A stretch of DNA of 64,000 bases. Origin: Pseudomonas guangdongensis. GTDB lineage: Bacteria > Pseudomonadota > Gammaproteobacteria > Pseudomonadales > Pseudomonadaceae. Numbering within the stretch: the first letter of the stretch is position 1; the number at the start of each line of letters is the position of its first letter. The stretch is from assembly GCF_900105885.1 (NCBI RefSeq), contig NZ_LT629780.1, positions 1,860,001 to 1,924,000 of the forward strand, written 5' to 3'. The translations under genes and the position numbers were made by a program. The notes beneath the pieces were generated by a model. The model saw only the letters and a program-made list of their open reading frames with translations. It searched no databases and was not told the origin of the DNA. Shown one piece after another: positions 8,793-18,343 of this stretch.

Positions 8793-9995
8793 ATGACCGA
8801 CCGACCCACTCCCGCCCTGAGCCGCTGGCTGGTCCTGCTGATGGCCTTCGCCACCGGCGTGGCGGTGGCCAGCAACTACTACAACCAGCCGCTGCTGCAG
8901 ACCCTGGCCGAAGAGTTCGGCCTGTCCTACGCCCGCGCCGGCATCCTGGTCACCACCGCCCAGGTCAGCTACGCGCTGGGCCTGATCCTGCTGGTGCCGC
9001 TGGGCGATCTGCTGGAGCGGCGCGCGCTGATCGTCGGCATGGCCCTGCTCGGTGCCTGCGGCCTGCTGCTCAGTGCGCTGGCGCCGAGCTTCGCGGTGCT
9101 GCTGCTGGGCACCGCACTGGCCGGGATGTTCTCGGTGGTGGCCCAAGTGCTGGTGCCCTTCGCCGCGACCTTGGCCGCGCCCGCCGAGCGCGGCCGGGTG
9201 GTCGGTACTCTGATGAGCGGCCTGCTGCTGGGCATCCTGCTGGCGCGCACCGTGGCCGGCACCCTGTCCGAGCTGGGCAGCTGGCGCGGCGTGTACTTCC
9301 TCGCCGCGGCGGTGCTGGCCGCCACCGCGCTGGCGCTGTGGTTCGCCCTGCCGCGCTACCGCCACCCGGAGCGCATCGGCTACCCGCGCCTGCTGGCCTC
9401 GGTGGCCCTGCTGTTTCGCGACGAGCCGGAGTTCCGCCTGCGCACCCTGCTCGGCGGCCTGAGCTTCGCCATGTTCGCCATGCTCTGGACGCCGCTGGCC
9501 TTCCTGCTCTCGGCCGAGCCCTACGGCTATTCCGACGGGGTGATCGGCCTGTTCGGTATCGTCGGCGCGGTCGGCGCGCTGGCCGCGAGTCTGGCCGGGC
9601 GGATGGCCGACCGGGGGCGCGGCGCGCTGGCGACCAGCCTGGGGCTGGCGCTGCTCGCCCTGTCCTGGCTGCCGCTGGGGTTTGCCGGCGGCTCGCTGGC
9701 GGCGCTGCTGGTCGGCGTGGTGCTGCTCGACCTGGCGGTGCAGCTGACCCACGTCAGCAACATGAACCAGGTCTACCGGCTGCGCCCCGAGGCGCGCAGC
9801 CGGATCAACGCCGGCTACATGACCGGCTATTTCGTCGGCGGCGCGCTGGGCTCGCTGGCGTCGGCTGCGCTGTTCGAGGCATTCGGCTGGCTCGGCGTGT
9901 GCGCCGCCGGCGCGGCGCTGGGCGTGGTCGCGCTGGGGCTCTGGCTGGCCCTCGGCCGGCGTGGCGCGGCGCCGGCGGCGCTGGCCGGTGACTGA
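8793..9995 (+). CDS. MFS transporter (DHA1-type efflux permease)
   Basis: 400 residues from MTDRPTPALSRWL. About 12 hydrophobic segments, with an early SNYYNQPLLQTLAEEF motif and a cytoplasmic loop GDLLERR after TM2 typical of the family. A central break near residue 205 separates the two six-helix halves. Major facilitator proteins exchange small molecules for protons at the inner membrane; this subgroup is mostly drug or metabolite exporters. The likely regulator is the divergent LysR gene. The substrate cannot be inferred. An upstream in-frame ATG would add 23 polar residues and is less likely. Confidence 0.85.
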   Translation: MTDRPTPALSRWLVLLMAFATGVAVASNYYNQPLLQTLAEEFGLSYARAGILVTTAQVSYALGLILLVPLGDLLERRALIVGMALLGACGLLLSALAPSFAVLLLGTALAGMFSVVAQVLVPFAATLAAPAERGRVVGTLMSGLLLGILLARTVAGTLSELGSWRGVYFLAAAVLAATALALWFALPRYRHPERIGYPRLLASVALLFRDEPEFRLRTLLGGLSFAMFAMLWTPLAFLLSAEPYGYSDGVIGLFGIVGAVGALAASLAGRMADRGRGALATSLGLALLALSWLPLGFAGGSLAALLVGVVLLDLAVQLTHVSNMNQVYRLRPEARSRINAGYMTGYFVGGALGSLASAALFEAFGWLGVCAAGAALGVVALGLWLALGRRGAAPAALAGD

Positions 9996-10055
9996 CCCGC
10001 TGGCGGGCAAATCTGCGACAATCTCCGCCCCGAATTGCCAGCCGATGTCCGCCCG

Positions 10056-13000
10056 ATGAGTGCCGTACCCGCCTTCGACCAGCTGCTGAACAACCTCGAC
10101 CAGGCGTTCAACGCCGACCGCCACCGCCTGCGCCGCCAGCTGCTCGAACTGCGCAAGCGCCCGGACGAGGCCAGGCTGGCGCAGTGGCTGGAGCGCTTCC
10201 AGGCATCCACAGCCAAGGTCGCGGCACGCCGCGCCAGCGTGCCGCGCATCCGCTACGACGACGCCCTGCCGATCGCCGCGCGTCGTGAGGAGATCAAGGC
10301 CGCCATCGCCACGCATCAGGTGGTGGTGATCGCCGGCGAGACCGGCTCGGGCAAGACCACCCAGTTGCCGAAGATCTGCCTGGAGGTCGGCCGCGGCGTA
10401 CACGGGCTGATCGGCCACACCCAGCCGCGCCGCCTCGCCGCGCGCAGCGTGGCGACCCGCGTCGCCGAGGAAATCGGCACGCCGCTTGGCGAGCTGGTCG
10501 GCTACCAGGTGCGCTTCGAGGACCACAGCGGCGAGCAGTCGCTGGTCAAGCTGATGACCGACGGCATCCTGCTCGCCGAGACCCAGCACGACCGCTTCCT
10601 GGAAAAGTACGACACCCTGATCGTCGACGAGGCCCACGAGCGCAGCCTGAACATCGACTTCCTGCTCGGCTACCTGAAGAACCTGCTGCCGCGCCGCCCC
10701 GACCTCAAGGTGATCATCACCTCGGCGACCATCGACCTGGAGCGCTTCTCCAAGCACTTCGACGACGCGCCGATCATCGAGGTGTCCGGGCGCACCTATC
10801 CGGTGGAGACCTGGTACCGGCCGCTGGCCGCCGAGCAGGACGAGAACGGCGAGGCGCTGTTCGACGACCTCTCGGTGGATCAGGGCATCCTGCGCGCCCT
10901 CGACGAGATCGAGGCGCACGAGCGCGCGGTGGGCCAGCGTCCCGGCGACGTGCTGGTGTTCCTGCCCGGCGAGCGCGAGATCCGCGAGGCCGCCGAGGTG
11001 CTGCGCAAGGCCAACCTGCGCCACGCCGAGGTGATGCCGCTGTACGCGCGCCTGACCCCGGCCGAGCAGCAGAAGATCTTCAGGCCCGCCTCCGGGCGCA
11101 AGATCGTGCTGGCCACCAACGTCGCCGAAACCTCGCTGACCGTGCCGGGCATCCGCTACGTGATCGACTCCGGCACCGCGCGCATCAGCCGCTACAGCTA
11201 CCGTTCCAAGGTCCAGCGCCTGCCCATCGAGGCGGTGTCGCAGGCCAGCGCCAACCAGCGCAAGGGCCGCTGCGGCCGGGTCGAGCCGGGCATCTGCATC
11301 CGCCTGTACAGCGAGGAGGACTTCCTCTCCCGCCCCGAGTTCACCGACCCCGAGATCCTGCGCACCAACCTGGCCGCGGTGATCCTGCAGATGCTCCACC
11401 TGCGCCTCGGCGACATCCAGGACTTCCCGTTCATCGAGCCGCCGGAAGGCAAGGCGATCAGCGACGGCTTCAACCTACTGCAGGAGCTGTCCGCGGTCGG
11501 CCGCGACAACCAGCTGACCGCGCTGGGCCGCCAGCTGGCGCGCCTGCCGATCGACCCGCGCCTCGGCCGCATGCTGCTGGAAGGCGCCCGGCAGGGCAGT
11601 CTGGCCGAGGTGCTGGTGGTGGTCAGCGCCCTGTCGGTGCAGGACCCGCGCGAGCGGCCGATGGAGCGCCAGCAGGCCGCCGACCAGGCCCACGCGCAGT
11701 GGAAGAACCCGGACTCCGACTTCGCCGCGCTGATCAACCTGTGGCACGGCTTCGAGGCGCAGCGCCAGGCGCTGGGCGCCAACGCGCTGCGCAACTGGTG
11801 CCGCCGCAACTTCCTCAACTACCTGCGCCTGCGCGAATGGCGCGACGCCCACCGCCAGCTGCTGCTGACCTGCCGCGACCTCAAGCTGCCGCTCAACCCG
11901 CTGGAAGCGCCTGAGCCGGTCGCCGCGCCCGTGGTGACGGGCGAGCTGGACCAGCGTGCCCGCCAGGCCGTCGCCGCCCAGGACGAGCGCCAGCAGAACG
12001 CGCAGACCCTGAAGAACTACGCCGCCGTGCACAAGGCACTGCTCGCCGGCCTGCTCAGCCAGATCGGCCAGAAGACCGAGGAGGGCGACTACAACGGCGC
12101 CCGCCAGCGCCGCTTCTGGCTGCATCCGGGCAGCAGCATCGGCCGCAAGCGTCCGCAGTGGGTGATGGCCGCCGAACTGGTGGAAACCACCAAGCTGTTC
12201 GCGCGCATGGTGGCGAAGATCGACCCCGACTGGATCGAGCCGCTGGCCCCGCATCTGGTGAAGAAGAACCATCTGGAGCCGCACTGGGAGAAGAAGCGCG
12301 GCCAGGTGGTGGCCTACGAGCAGATCAGCCTCTACGGCCTGATCATCGTCGGCCGCCGCCCGGTGCATTACGGGCCCATCGACCCGGCGGCCGCGCGCGA
12401 GCTGTTCATCCGCGAAGGTCTGGTGCGCGGCGAGATCAACAGCCGCGCCAAGTGCCTGAGCGCCAACCGCCAGTTGCTGGAGCGGCTCGACGAGCTGGAA
12501 GCCAAGGCGCGCCGCCGCGACATCCTCGCCGACGAGGAAACCCTGTTCGCCTTCTACGACGCGCGGCTGCCGCAGGACATCTACCAGACCGCCAGTTTCG
12601 AGAGCTGGTACAAGCGCGAGAGCGCCAGGGATGCGCAGCTGTTGATCATGCGCGAGGAGGACGTGCTGGCCCGCGAGGCCAGCGAGATCACTGCGCAGCA
12701 GTACCCGGACAGCCTGAGCATCGGCCGCCTGCAGCTGCCGCTGTCCTACCACTTCGAGCCCAACCACCCGCGCGACGGCGTCACCCTGCGCGTGCCGGCG
12801 CCGCTGCTGCCGCAGCTGCCGGCCGAGCGGCTCGACTGGCTGGTGCCGGGTCTCTTGGAGGCCAAGTGCGTGGCGCTGGTGCGCGGCCTGCCCAAGGCGC
12901 TGCGCAAGAACTTCGTGCCGGTGCCGGACTTCGTCGGCGCCGCGCAGGCCAAGCTGGTCTTCGGCGAAGGCTCGCTGCCCGAGGCGCTGGGCCGCGAGCT

Positions 13001-14069
13001 GCAACGCATGACTGGTGCCCGGGTGCCCGAGGAAGCCTGGGCGGACGCCGCCGCCCAGCTGGACAGCCACCTGAAGATGAACATCGAGGTGGTCGACGCG
13101 CGCGGCAAGTTCCTCGGCGAGGGCCGCGACCTGGCCGAGCTGACCGCGCGCTTCGCCGAGGCCAGCCAGGCCGCGCTGGCGATCCCCGAGAGCCAGGCCG
13201 AGGCCAAGCCGGTCGCCGCCCGCGACTTCGCCGCCGTCAAGCAGCAGACCCAGCAGAAGATCGCCGGCCTGTCGCTGACCGTCTACCCGGCGCTGGTCGA
13301 GGAGGGCGGCACGGTCAAGGAAGGCCGCTTCCCGACCCAGGCCGAAGCCGAATTCCAGCACCGCCGCGCCCTACAGCGCCTGCTGCTGCAACAGCTGAAC
13401 GAGCCGGCCAAGTACCTGCGCGGCAAGCTGCCCGGCCTCACCGAGCTGGGCCTGCTGTACCGCGACCTGGGCCGCGTCGAGGCGCTGGTCGAGGACATCC
13501 TGCTGGCCAGCCTGGACAGCTGCATCCTCGAAGGCGAAAGCCCGCTGCCGCGCGACGGCGCCGCGCTGGCCAGCCTCGCCGAGCGCAAGCGCGGCAGCTG
13601 GGCCGAACACGCCGAGTGCCTGGCCAGACTGACACTGGAGATCCTCAAGCTCTGGCACGGCCTGCAGAAGCGCTTCAAGGGCCGCATCGACCTGGCCATG
13701 GCGGTGGCGCTCAACGACATCAAGGCGCAGCTGGGCCACCTGGTCTACCCCGGCTTCGTGCGCCAGACCCCGGCCGAGTGGCTCAGTGAGTATCCGCGCT
13801 ACCTCAAGGCCATCGAGCAGCGCCTGGACAAGGTCGGCAGCCAGCTGCAGCGCGACCGGGTGTGGAGCGGCGAGCTGGCCGGCTGCTGGGAGCAGTACCA
13901 GGCGCGGCTGAAGAAACACCAGCAGGAGGGCAAGCGCGACCCCGAGCTGGCGCTGTACCGCTGGATGCTGGAGGAGTACCGGGTGTCGTTGTTCGCCCAG
14001 CAGCTGGGGACGAAGATGGCGGTGTCGGACAAGCGCCTGAACAAGCAGTGGGGGGCGGTGGAGGGCTGA
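10056..14069 (+). CDS. hrpA: ATP-dependent RNA helicase HrpA (DEAH/RHA family)
   Basis: 1337 residues from MSAVPAFDQL, close to the roughly 1300 typical of bacterial HrpA. Walker A GETGSGKTTQ at 94-103, DEAH at 191-194, SAT at 223-225 and motif VI QRKGRCGR at 401-408. Helicase-associated and OB-fold domains follow, then the long DUF3418 C-terminal extension characteristic of bacterial HrpA (region around EWLSEYPRYLKA). HrpA unwinds RNA and, in Escherichia coli, acts in mRNA processing and rescue of stalled ribosomes. The gene is single, and converges with the HsdR_N-type gene. A TTG at 10035 is in frame but has no supporting features. Confidence 0.95.
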   Translation: MSAVPAFDQLLNNLDQAFNADRHRLRRQLLELRKRPDEARLAQWLERFQASTAKVAARRASVPRIRYDDALPIAARREEIKAAIATHQVVVIAGETGSGKTTQLPKICLEVGRGVHGLIGHTQPRRLAARSVATRVAEEIGTPLGELVGYQVRFEDHSGEQSLVKLMTDGILLAETQHDRFLEKYDTLIVDEAHERSLNIDFLLGYLKNLLPRRPDLKVIITSATIDLERFSKHFDDAPIIEVSGRTYPVETWYRPLAAEQDENGEALFDDLSVDQGILRALDEIEAHERAVGQRPGDVLVFLPGEREIREAAEVLRKANLRHAEVMPLYARLTPAEQQKIFRPASGRKIVLATNVAETSLTVPGIRYVIDSGTARISRYSYRSKVQRLPIEAVSQASANQRKGRCGRVEPGICIRLYSEEDFLSRPEFTDPEILRTNLAAVILQMLHLRLGDIQDFPFIEPPEGKAISDGFNLLQELSAVGRDNQLTALGRQLARLPIDPRLGRMLLEGARQGSLAEVLVVVSALSVQDPRERPMERQQAADQAHAQWKNPDSDFAALINLWHGFEAQRQALGANALRNWCRRNFLNYLRLREWRDAHRQLLLTCRDLKLPLNPLEAPEPVAAPVVTGELDQRARQAVAAQDERQQNAQTLKNYAAVHKALLAGLLSQIGQKTEEGDYNGARQRRFWLHPGSSIGRKRPQWVMAAELVETTKLFARMVAKIDPDWIEPLAPHLVKKNHLEPHWEKKRGQVVAYEQISLYGLIIVGRRPVHYGPIDPAAARELFIREGLVRGEINSRAKCLSANRQLLERLDELEAKARRRDILADEETLFAFYDARLPQDIYQTASFESWYKRESARDAQLLIMREEDVLAREASEITAQQYPDSLSIGRLQLPLSYHFEPNHPRDGVTLRVPAPLLPQLPAERLDWLVPGLLEAKCVALVRGLPKALRKNFVPVPDFVGAAQAKLVFGEGSLPEALGRELQRMTGARVPEEAWADAAAQLDSHLKMNIEVVDARGKFLGEGRDLAELTARFAEASQAALAIPESQAEAKPVAARDFAAVKQQTQQKIAGLSLTVYPALVEEGGTVKEGRFPTQAEAEFQHRRALQRLLLQQLNEPAKYLRGKLPGLTELGLLYRDLGRVEALVEDILLASLDSCILEGESPLPRDGAALASLAERKRGSWAEHAECLARLTLEILKLWHGLQKRFKGRIDLAMAVALNDIKAQLGHLVYPGFVRQTPAEWLSEYPRYLKAIEQRLDKVGSQLQRDRVWSGELAGCWEQYQARLKKHQQEGKRDPELALYRWMLEEYRVSLFAQQLGTKMAVSDKRLNKQWGAVEG

Positions 14070-14083
14070 CGGCCCCCACTGCC
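14054..14083. terminator. GC-rich hairpin at the hrpA 3' end
   Basis: Imperfect 13-bp stem with a TGAC loop (left arm 14054-14066 inside the hrpA coding end, right arm 14071-14083). It lies between two convergent genes and has no T-run, so termination activity is uncertain. Confidence 0.35.
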
Positions 14084-14099
14084 GGCGCGCCGTGACGGA

Positions 14100-15191
14100 T
14101 CAGGGCTGTTCGTAGCCCCGGACGGTGGCCTTCAACTGTTCGGCAAAGTTGAAGATGTCGTCCACGGTGTCGATGGGGTGGCGGGTTTCGGTCTTGTCGC
14201 TGTCGAAGGTGCCGATATATTTCTGCGTGCGGTTGAAATGGAGGCGGCAGATCGGCTTGCGGTTGTTGTCGTCGAGCAGCACGCCGAAGTAGCTCTGCGT
14301 GTCCCGTGGCGCCACCCGCTTCACGTCGGCCTCGGCGCGGACAATGGCGCGGACGATGTTGAAGCCGTCCAGTTCTTCCTGGGTAGTGAGGATCTTGTCC
14401 TTGAGATTGTCTTCGCCCTGTAGCGGCTCCTCTGGATTCTCCGTGGCATTCGAGGCGGCCTGCGCGGTGGCGCTGACGCCGGTGATGGCGGATTTCAGAC
14501 GCTCGTTGGCCTGGTCGTTGAGGAACTGGCGCATCGCCTTGAGCATGAGCACGGCGAACTGTTCGCGCACTCGCTGGGTGATGGTGCCGTCGTAGACGCG
14601 GGTAGTGAACAGGCGGACAAAGTCGTCATCGGGCGTATTGAACTGTTTGGCCAGTTCGCGCTTCAGCTGGCTGACGTACTTCAACTCGCCGGCTGCATTG
14701 ATGATGGATTCGACATCGAAGGCGGGCTTGGTGAGCTTCTTCAGTTCGGGGACGGCGTGGTCGTCGATATCCAGCAGGTCGAGAACGAGGAACGGCTTTT
14801 CATCCATCTTGTTGGGCGCGTCGAGGTCGGTGAAGAACTTGTAGACCTGACCGTTGGTAAGAATGGCAATTCGCGCGCTGGTGACGGAGAAGTAGCGGTA
14901 CAGCTGCGCTGCATGGTTGATGTTCAGGTTGTCGCCGAGCTTCTTGCACTCGATCAGGATCTGTACCTGTCCGTCCTTGCAGATGGCGTAATCGACTTTT
15001 TCGCCTTTCTTGGTGCCGACATCGGCGGTGAATTCGGGAACGACTTCGGTGGGGTCGAATACGTCGTAGCCCAGCACCGCCTGTATGAAGGGCATGATGA
15101 AGGCAGTCTTGGTGGCCTCTTCGGTCTGGATGGCGTTCTTCTGCTGCTCGACCTTGGCCGCCAGGGTGGCCAGTTTGTCCTCAAATTCCAT
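14100..15191 (-). CDS. Stand-alone type I restriction enzyme R-protein N-terminal domain (HsdR_N-like) protein
   Basis: 363 residues, start ATG with GGAG 8 nt upstream. The N-terminal half (about 25-150) looks like the HSDR_N_2 PD-(D/E)XK nuclease fold: KVDYAICKDG followed by QILIECKKLGDNL, giving the D...ExK catalytic triad. The middle is helical. The C-terminal part (about 280-363) has an acidic/aromatic segment ending GYEQP. There are no helicase motifs, and no HsdM/HsdS genes are adjacent. Such solitary proteins are common in bacterial genomes and prophages and their function is not established; a nuclease or defence role is inference from the fold. Confidence 0.75.
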   Translation of the reverse strand: MEFEDKLATLAAKVEQQKNAIQTEEATKTAFIMPFIQAVLGYDVFDPTEVVPEFTADVGTKKGEKVDYAICKDGQVQILIECKKLGDNLNINHAAQLYRYFSVTSARIAILTNGQVYKFFTDLDAPNKMDEKPFLVLDLLDIDDHAVPELKKLTKPAFDVESIINAAGELKYVSQLKRELAKQFNTPDDDFVRLFTTRVYDGTITQRVREQFAVLMLKAMRQFLNDQANERLKSAITGVSATAQAASNATENPEEPLQGEDNLKDKILTTQEELDGFNIVRAIVRAEADVKRVAPRDTQSYFGVLLDDNNRKPICRLHFNRTQKYIGTFDSDKTETRHPIDTVDDIFNFAEQLKATVRGYEQP

Positions 15192-15431
15192 TTATATGCT
15201 CCTGGGTGCGGGGCTCGCCCGCTGACGGGGTGCTGCGTGGCGCGGTCGTTGATCCTGAGCGTGCTATTCCCGCTGCCCGGCGACACGCCAGGGTGAAGCT
15301 ACAGGAAGCCTGTCGTCATGCTCAAGCCGGAGTAAGGGCGTGCCGGGTGTGGATATCCAGGCTGCCCCCTGAATATCCGTGCGCTCAGCCATAGTTGCGC
15401 GTGATGTGGCGCGGAGCGTCTCGCGGGTGAC

Positions 15432-15974
15432 TCAGTGGTCGCGCGCCACTTCCACCATCTCCGCCGTCACCTCGATCACCCGCACACCGTCTGTCGGCGC
15501 ACTCTCGACCCGCGCCAGCAGCGCCTGCCTGGCCACCTTGTAGCAGTCCTCCACATGGGCGTTGCCGAGCAGCTTCATCGCCCCGAAGCTGATCGAGGCG
15601 GCCAGCGCCTGGCCGAGGATCGGCACGAAGCGGGCCGCGGTCCTGGTGGTGACGCGCACGCCGATGCTCTTCAGCGCCTGCATGACCAGCTGGCGGGTGA
15701 CCAGCTTGCCGATCAGGTTGTTGCCCAGGCTGGTGGCGGCGACCAGCACGATGCGCTGCAGCTTGGGGTCGAGGCCGCGGACCTGCTCGGCGCCGAGGCC
15801 GAACTTCTGGTTGATCGCCGGGAGCAGCTCGACCAGCAGGGCGATGTCGGCACCCAGGTCGAGTCCGGGGATCGGCAGCACCGCGGCGCCGGCGGAGAGG
15901 CCGGCGCGCTTGGTGACCATGGCCTTGCACTCGTCGCGCAGGGTGTCCAGTTCTTCGAGGGTGCGGGGCAGCAT
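15432..15974 (-). CDS. Conserved hypothetical protein with glycine-rich hydrophobic segments (DUF697/EcsC-like)
   Basis: 180 residues. N-terminal helical region MLPRTLEELDTLRDECKA, then two alternating glycine-rich hydrophobic stretches: SAGAAVLPIPGLDLGADIAL (about 27-46) and ARFVPILGQALAASISFGAM (about 114-133). The PIPGLDLG pattern recalls DUF697-type domains of GTPase-associated membrane proteins. It lies alone between the nuclease-like gene and the diguanylate cyclase. I do not recognise it further. Confidence 0.6.
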   Translation of the reverse strand: MLPRTLEELDTLRDECKAMVTKRAGLSAGAAVLPIPGLDLGADIALLVELLPAINQKFGLGAEQVRGLDPKLQRIVLVAATSLGNNLIGKLVTRQLVMQALKSIGVRVTTRTAARFVPILGQALAASISFGAMKLLGNAHVEDCYKVARQALLARVESAPTDGVRVIEVTAEMVEVARDH

Positions 15975-16032
15975 GGCGGGCTCCGGGTCGGTCGGGCGGG
16001 CCTTCAGTATGCCGCAACGCGGGGCGTGCGGC

Positions 16033-17574
16033 TCAGCCGGCGACGAGGCTTTCCCCGGCGACTTCGACCCGGTTGCGGCCGTGCTGCTTGGCTCGGTAGA
16101 GCGCCTGGTCGGCCTGCAGGATCAGCCCGGCGGGCGTGTGCCGCGCGCAGTCCTCGGCGTACATCAGGCCGGCGCTGATGGTGAAGCTGACCGGCTCGCC
16201 GGCGTCGGTGCGGGTGACCAGTTCGGCGACGCTGCGGCGCAGGCGTTCGGCCAGTGCCAGGCTCTGTTCCAGGTTCAGTTCGGGGAGGATCAGCGCGAAC
16301 TCCTCGCCGCCGTAGCGGGCCGCCAGGTCGCCGGCGCGCTGGCAGGAGCGGGTCAGGACGGCGCCCAGATGGCGCAGACAGTCGTCGCCGAACAGGTGGC
16401 CGTAGCGGTCGTTGAGCTTCTTGAAGTGGTCGATGTCGAGAAGGATCAGGGTCAGGGCGTGGCCATGGCGGCTGGCGCGGGCGTGTTCGGCGGCGAGCAT
16501 GGCGTCGAAGTGGCGGCGGTTGCTCAGGCCGGTGAGGCCGTCCTGCTGCGAGAGCTGCATCAGTTCGCGGTTGGCCAGCTGCAGCTGGCGGGTCATGTTG
16601 CTGTATTCGCGCACGCTGTGGCAGATGGTGTCCAGTTCGTGGAACAGGGTCGGCGGCGGCAGCTGCACGGGGCGCTCGCCGTTGAGCTGCTCCAGCGCCT
16701 GGTTGCAGAGCAGGATCGGGCGCAGCAGGTGGCGCTGGAAGGCGTAGAGCACCAGGACGGTGATGGCGCCGAGCAGCAGCAGGACCAGCAGGCCATAGCG
16801 GCGCACCTGGCTGGCTTCGTGCTCGACGGCGGTGGCGATCTGCTGGGTCTTCAGCGCGGTGTCGGTGTTCAGGGTGGCGGCCAGCTGCTTCTGCTGTTCG
16901 AGGGCCTGGCGGTGTTCGGCGCCGATCTGCGTTTCGAGGGCGTGCAACTGGCCGAACTGTGCCTGCAGGGCGCCGAGCAGATGCTGCGCGCCGGGCGGAG
17001 CGCCGCTGTCCGGCAGGGCCTGAGCCTGCTGCTGCAAGGCCTGCCAGTCGGAGCCGATCAGGCCGAGGTGGCTGCTGGCGGCGGCGAAGCGGGCGAGTTC
17101 GCCGCCGTCGCCCGGTAGCGCGGCGAGCAGGGCGGCGGCGCGCTGCTGCAGGGCGGCCAGGGTGTCGCGCTGGGCATCGCGCAGGCGGGCGAGGTTCTGC
17201 AGGTGCAGCAGCGTCTGGCCGGCTCGCTCGGCCAGTGCGCTGTCGGGGGCGAAGGCGAAGCTGTCTACCAGCACCTGGGCCTGCAGGCGGCTGCTGCGCG
17301 CGGCGCGGCTGTCGCTGGTCCAGTAGAGGGTCTGGATGAAGCCGTAGAGCTGTTCGACGCGCTGGGTGTTGTAGCGCCAGCGGGTCAGCTCGGGCAGGTA
17401 CTCGTCGCGCACCTGGTTGGCCTTGTCGACGATGCCGCCGAGCAGCGGCATGGACAACCAGATGGCCAGGGCGAACAGCAGGAGTACGCCGAACAGGCCC
17501 AGTTGCACGGTGGTGGCCAGTTGCGGGCGAAAGCCGGATGTCGGGCCGCTGGGCGGCGGGCGCTGCGGGTGCAT
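16033..17574 (-). CDS. Membrane-anchored diguanylate cyclase (GGDEF)
   Basis: 513 residues. TM1 at about 24-46, a periplasmic helical sensor domain of about 210 residues, TM2 at about 260-279, a HAMP-like linker and a GGDEF domain from about 340. The active-site motif is GGEEF (422-426). An inhibitory I-site RxxD (Arg413-Asp416) lies five residues upstream, so the enzyme should be active and product-inhibited. It would make cyclic di-GMP in response to a periplasmic cue. The gene is 10 bp downstream of a periplasmic solute-binding protein gene on the same strand, so the two are probably an operon and the binding protein may present the ligand to this sensor. Confidence 0.92.
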   Translation of the reverse strand: MHPQRPPPSGPTSGFRPQLATTVQLGLFGVLLLFALAIWLSMPLLGGIVDKANQVRDEYLPELTRWRYNTQRVEQLYGFIQTLYWTSDSRAARSSRLQAQVLVDSFAFAPDSALAERAGQTLLHLQNLARLRDAQRDTLAALQQRAAALLAALPGDGGELARFAAASSHLGLIGSDWQALQQQAQALPDSGAPPGAQHLLGALQAQFGQLHALETQIGAEHRQALEQQKQLAATLNTDTALKTQQIATAVEHEASQVRRYGLLVLLLLGAITVLVLYAFQRHLLRPILLCNQALEQLNGERPVQLPPPTLFHELDTICHSVREYSNMTRQLQLANRELMQLSQQDGLTGLSNRRHFDAMLAAEHARASRHGHALTLILLDIDHFKKLNDRYGHLFGDDCLRHLGAVLTRSCQRAGDLAARYGGEEFALILPELNLEQSLALAERLRRSVAELVTRTDAGEPVSFTISAGLMYAEDCARHTPAGLILQADQALYRAKQHGRNRVEVAGESLVAG

Positions 17575-17584
17575 GGCGGCGTAC

Positions 17585-18343
17585 TCAGTAGACGCTGAAG
17601 GGGAAGTACTGGCGGTTGATGCGGTCGTAGATGCCGTTCAGGCGGATTTCTTCCAGCGCGCGGTTGAGGCGGTTGCGCAGGTCGTCGTCGCCCTTGCGGA
17701 CCGCGATGTGCGCCTTGGGGCTGAGCGCGTCGCCGAGCAGCGGGCTGCCGATGAAGTCGTAGTCGGCGGCCTCCGGGCGCTGCAGGAAGTCCAGCAGGTT
17801 GATGCTGTCGGAGAGCACCAGATCGGCCTCGCCGCGCAGCAGCTTGGCGAAGGCGCGGTCCTGGTGGTCGACCAGCAGCAGGGTGCTGCGCGGGTAGTGG
17901 CGCGCCACGTAGTCGGCCTGGATGGTGCCCTCGATGATCGCCAGGCGCAGGCCGGCGAGGGCGGCAGGCGAGGTGTCGCCGACGCTGCCGGCGCGGCCGG
18001 CGAACACCGAGTGGGACTGGTAGTAGTAGTCGCTGAAGTCGACCCGCTGCAGGCGCTCCGGGGTGCGCGCCATGCTGGCGACGATCAGGTCGACGCTGCG
18101 GTCTTCCAGGCGTGGGATCAGGTCGCGCCAGGTGATGGCCTGCACCTGGCACTGGACCTGCATCTGCTGGCACAGCGCCTGGGCGATTTCCACGTCGAAG
18201 CCGGTCAGTTGGCCGCTGTCGTCCACATAGCTGAACGGCGCGTAGTTGCCCTCGGTGGCGACCCGCAGCAGCTCGGCATGGGTGGGCTGGACAACCAGCA
18301 GGGTACTCAGCAGGGGCAGCAGCAGGATCAGGACTCGGGGCAT
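17585..18343 (-). CDS. Periplasmic family 3 solute-binding protein (amino-acid type)
   Basis: 252 residues from MPRVLILLLPLLS, chosen over an upstream GTG because AAGGA lies 8 nt before this ATG. A signal peptide with cleavage after THA is predicted at about residue 23. The mature part begins ELLRVATEGNYAPFSYVDDS, the SBP_bac_3 opening, and contains the lobe motif GQLTGFDVEIAQAL; RVDFSDYYYQSHSVF and LVLSDS are also family-like. No ABC permease or ATPase genes are adjacent. Instead the next gene is a diguanylate cyclase, suggesting a sensory rather than a transport role. Confidence 0.88.
   Translation of the reverse strand: MPRVLILLLPLLSTLLVVQPTHAELLRVATEGNYAPFSYVDDSGQLTGFDVEIAQALCQQMQVQCQVQAITWRDLIPRLEDRSVDLIVASMARTPERLQRVDFSDYYYQSHSVFAGRAGSVGDTSPAALAGLRLAIIEGTIQADYVARHYPRSTLLLVDHQDRAFAKLLRGEADLVLSDSINLLDFLQRPEAADYDFIGSPLLGDALSPKAHIAVRKGDDDLRNRLNRALEEIRLNGIYDRINRQYFPFSVY

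Noticed and set aside
14100..15191. A type I restriction-modification locus
   Set aside because: Only an HsdR_N-like protein is present; no methylase, specificity subunit or helicase domain in the neighbourhood.
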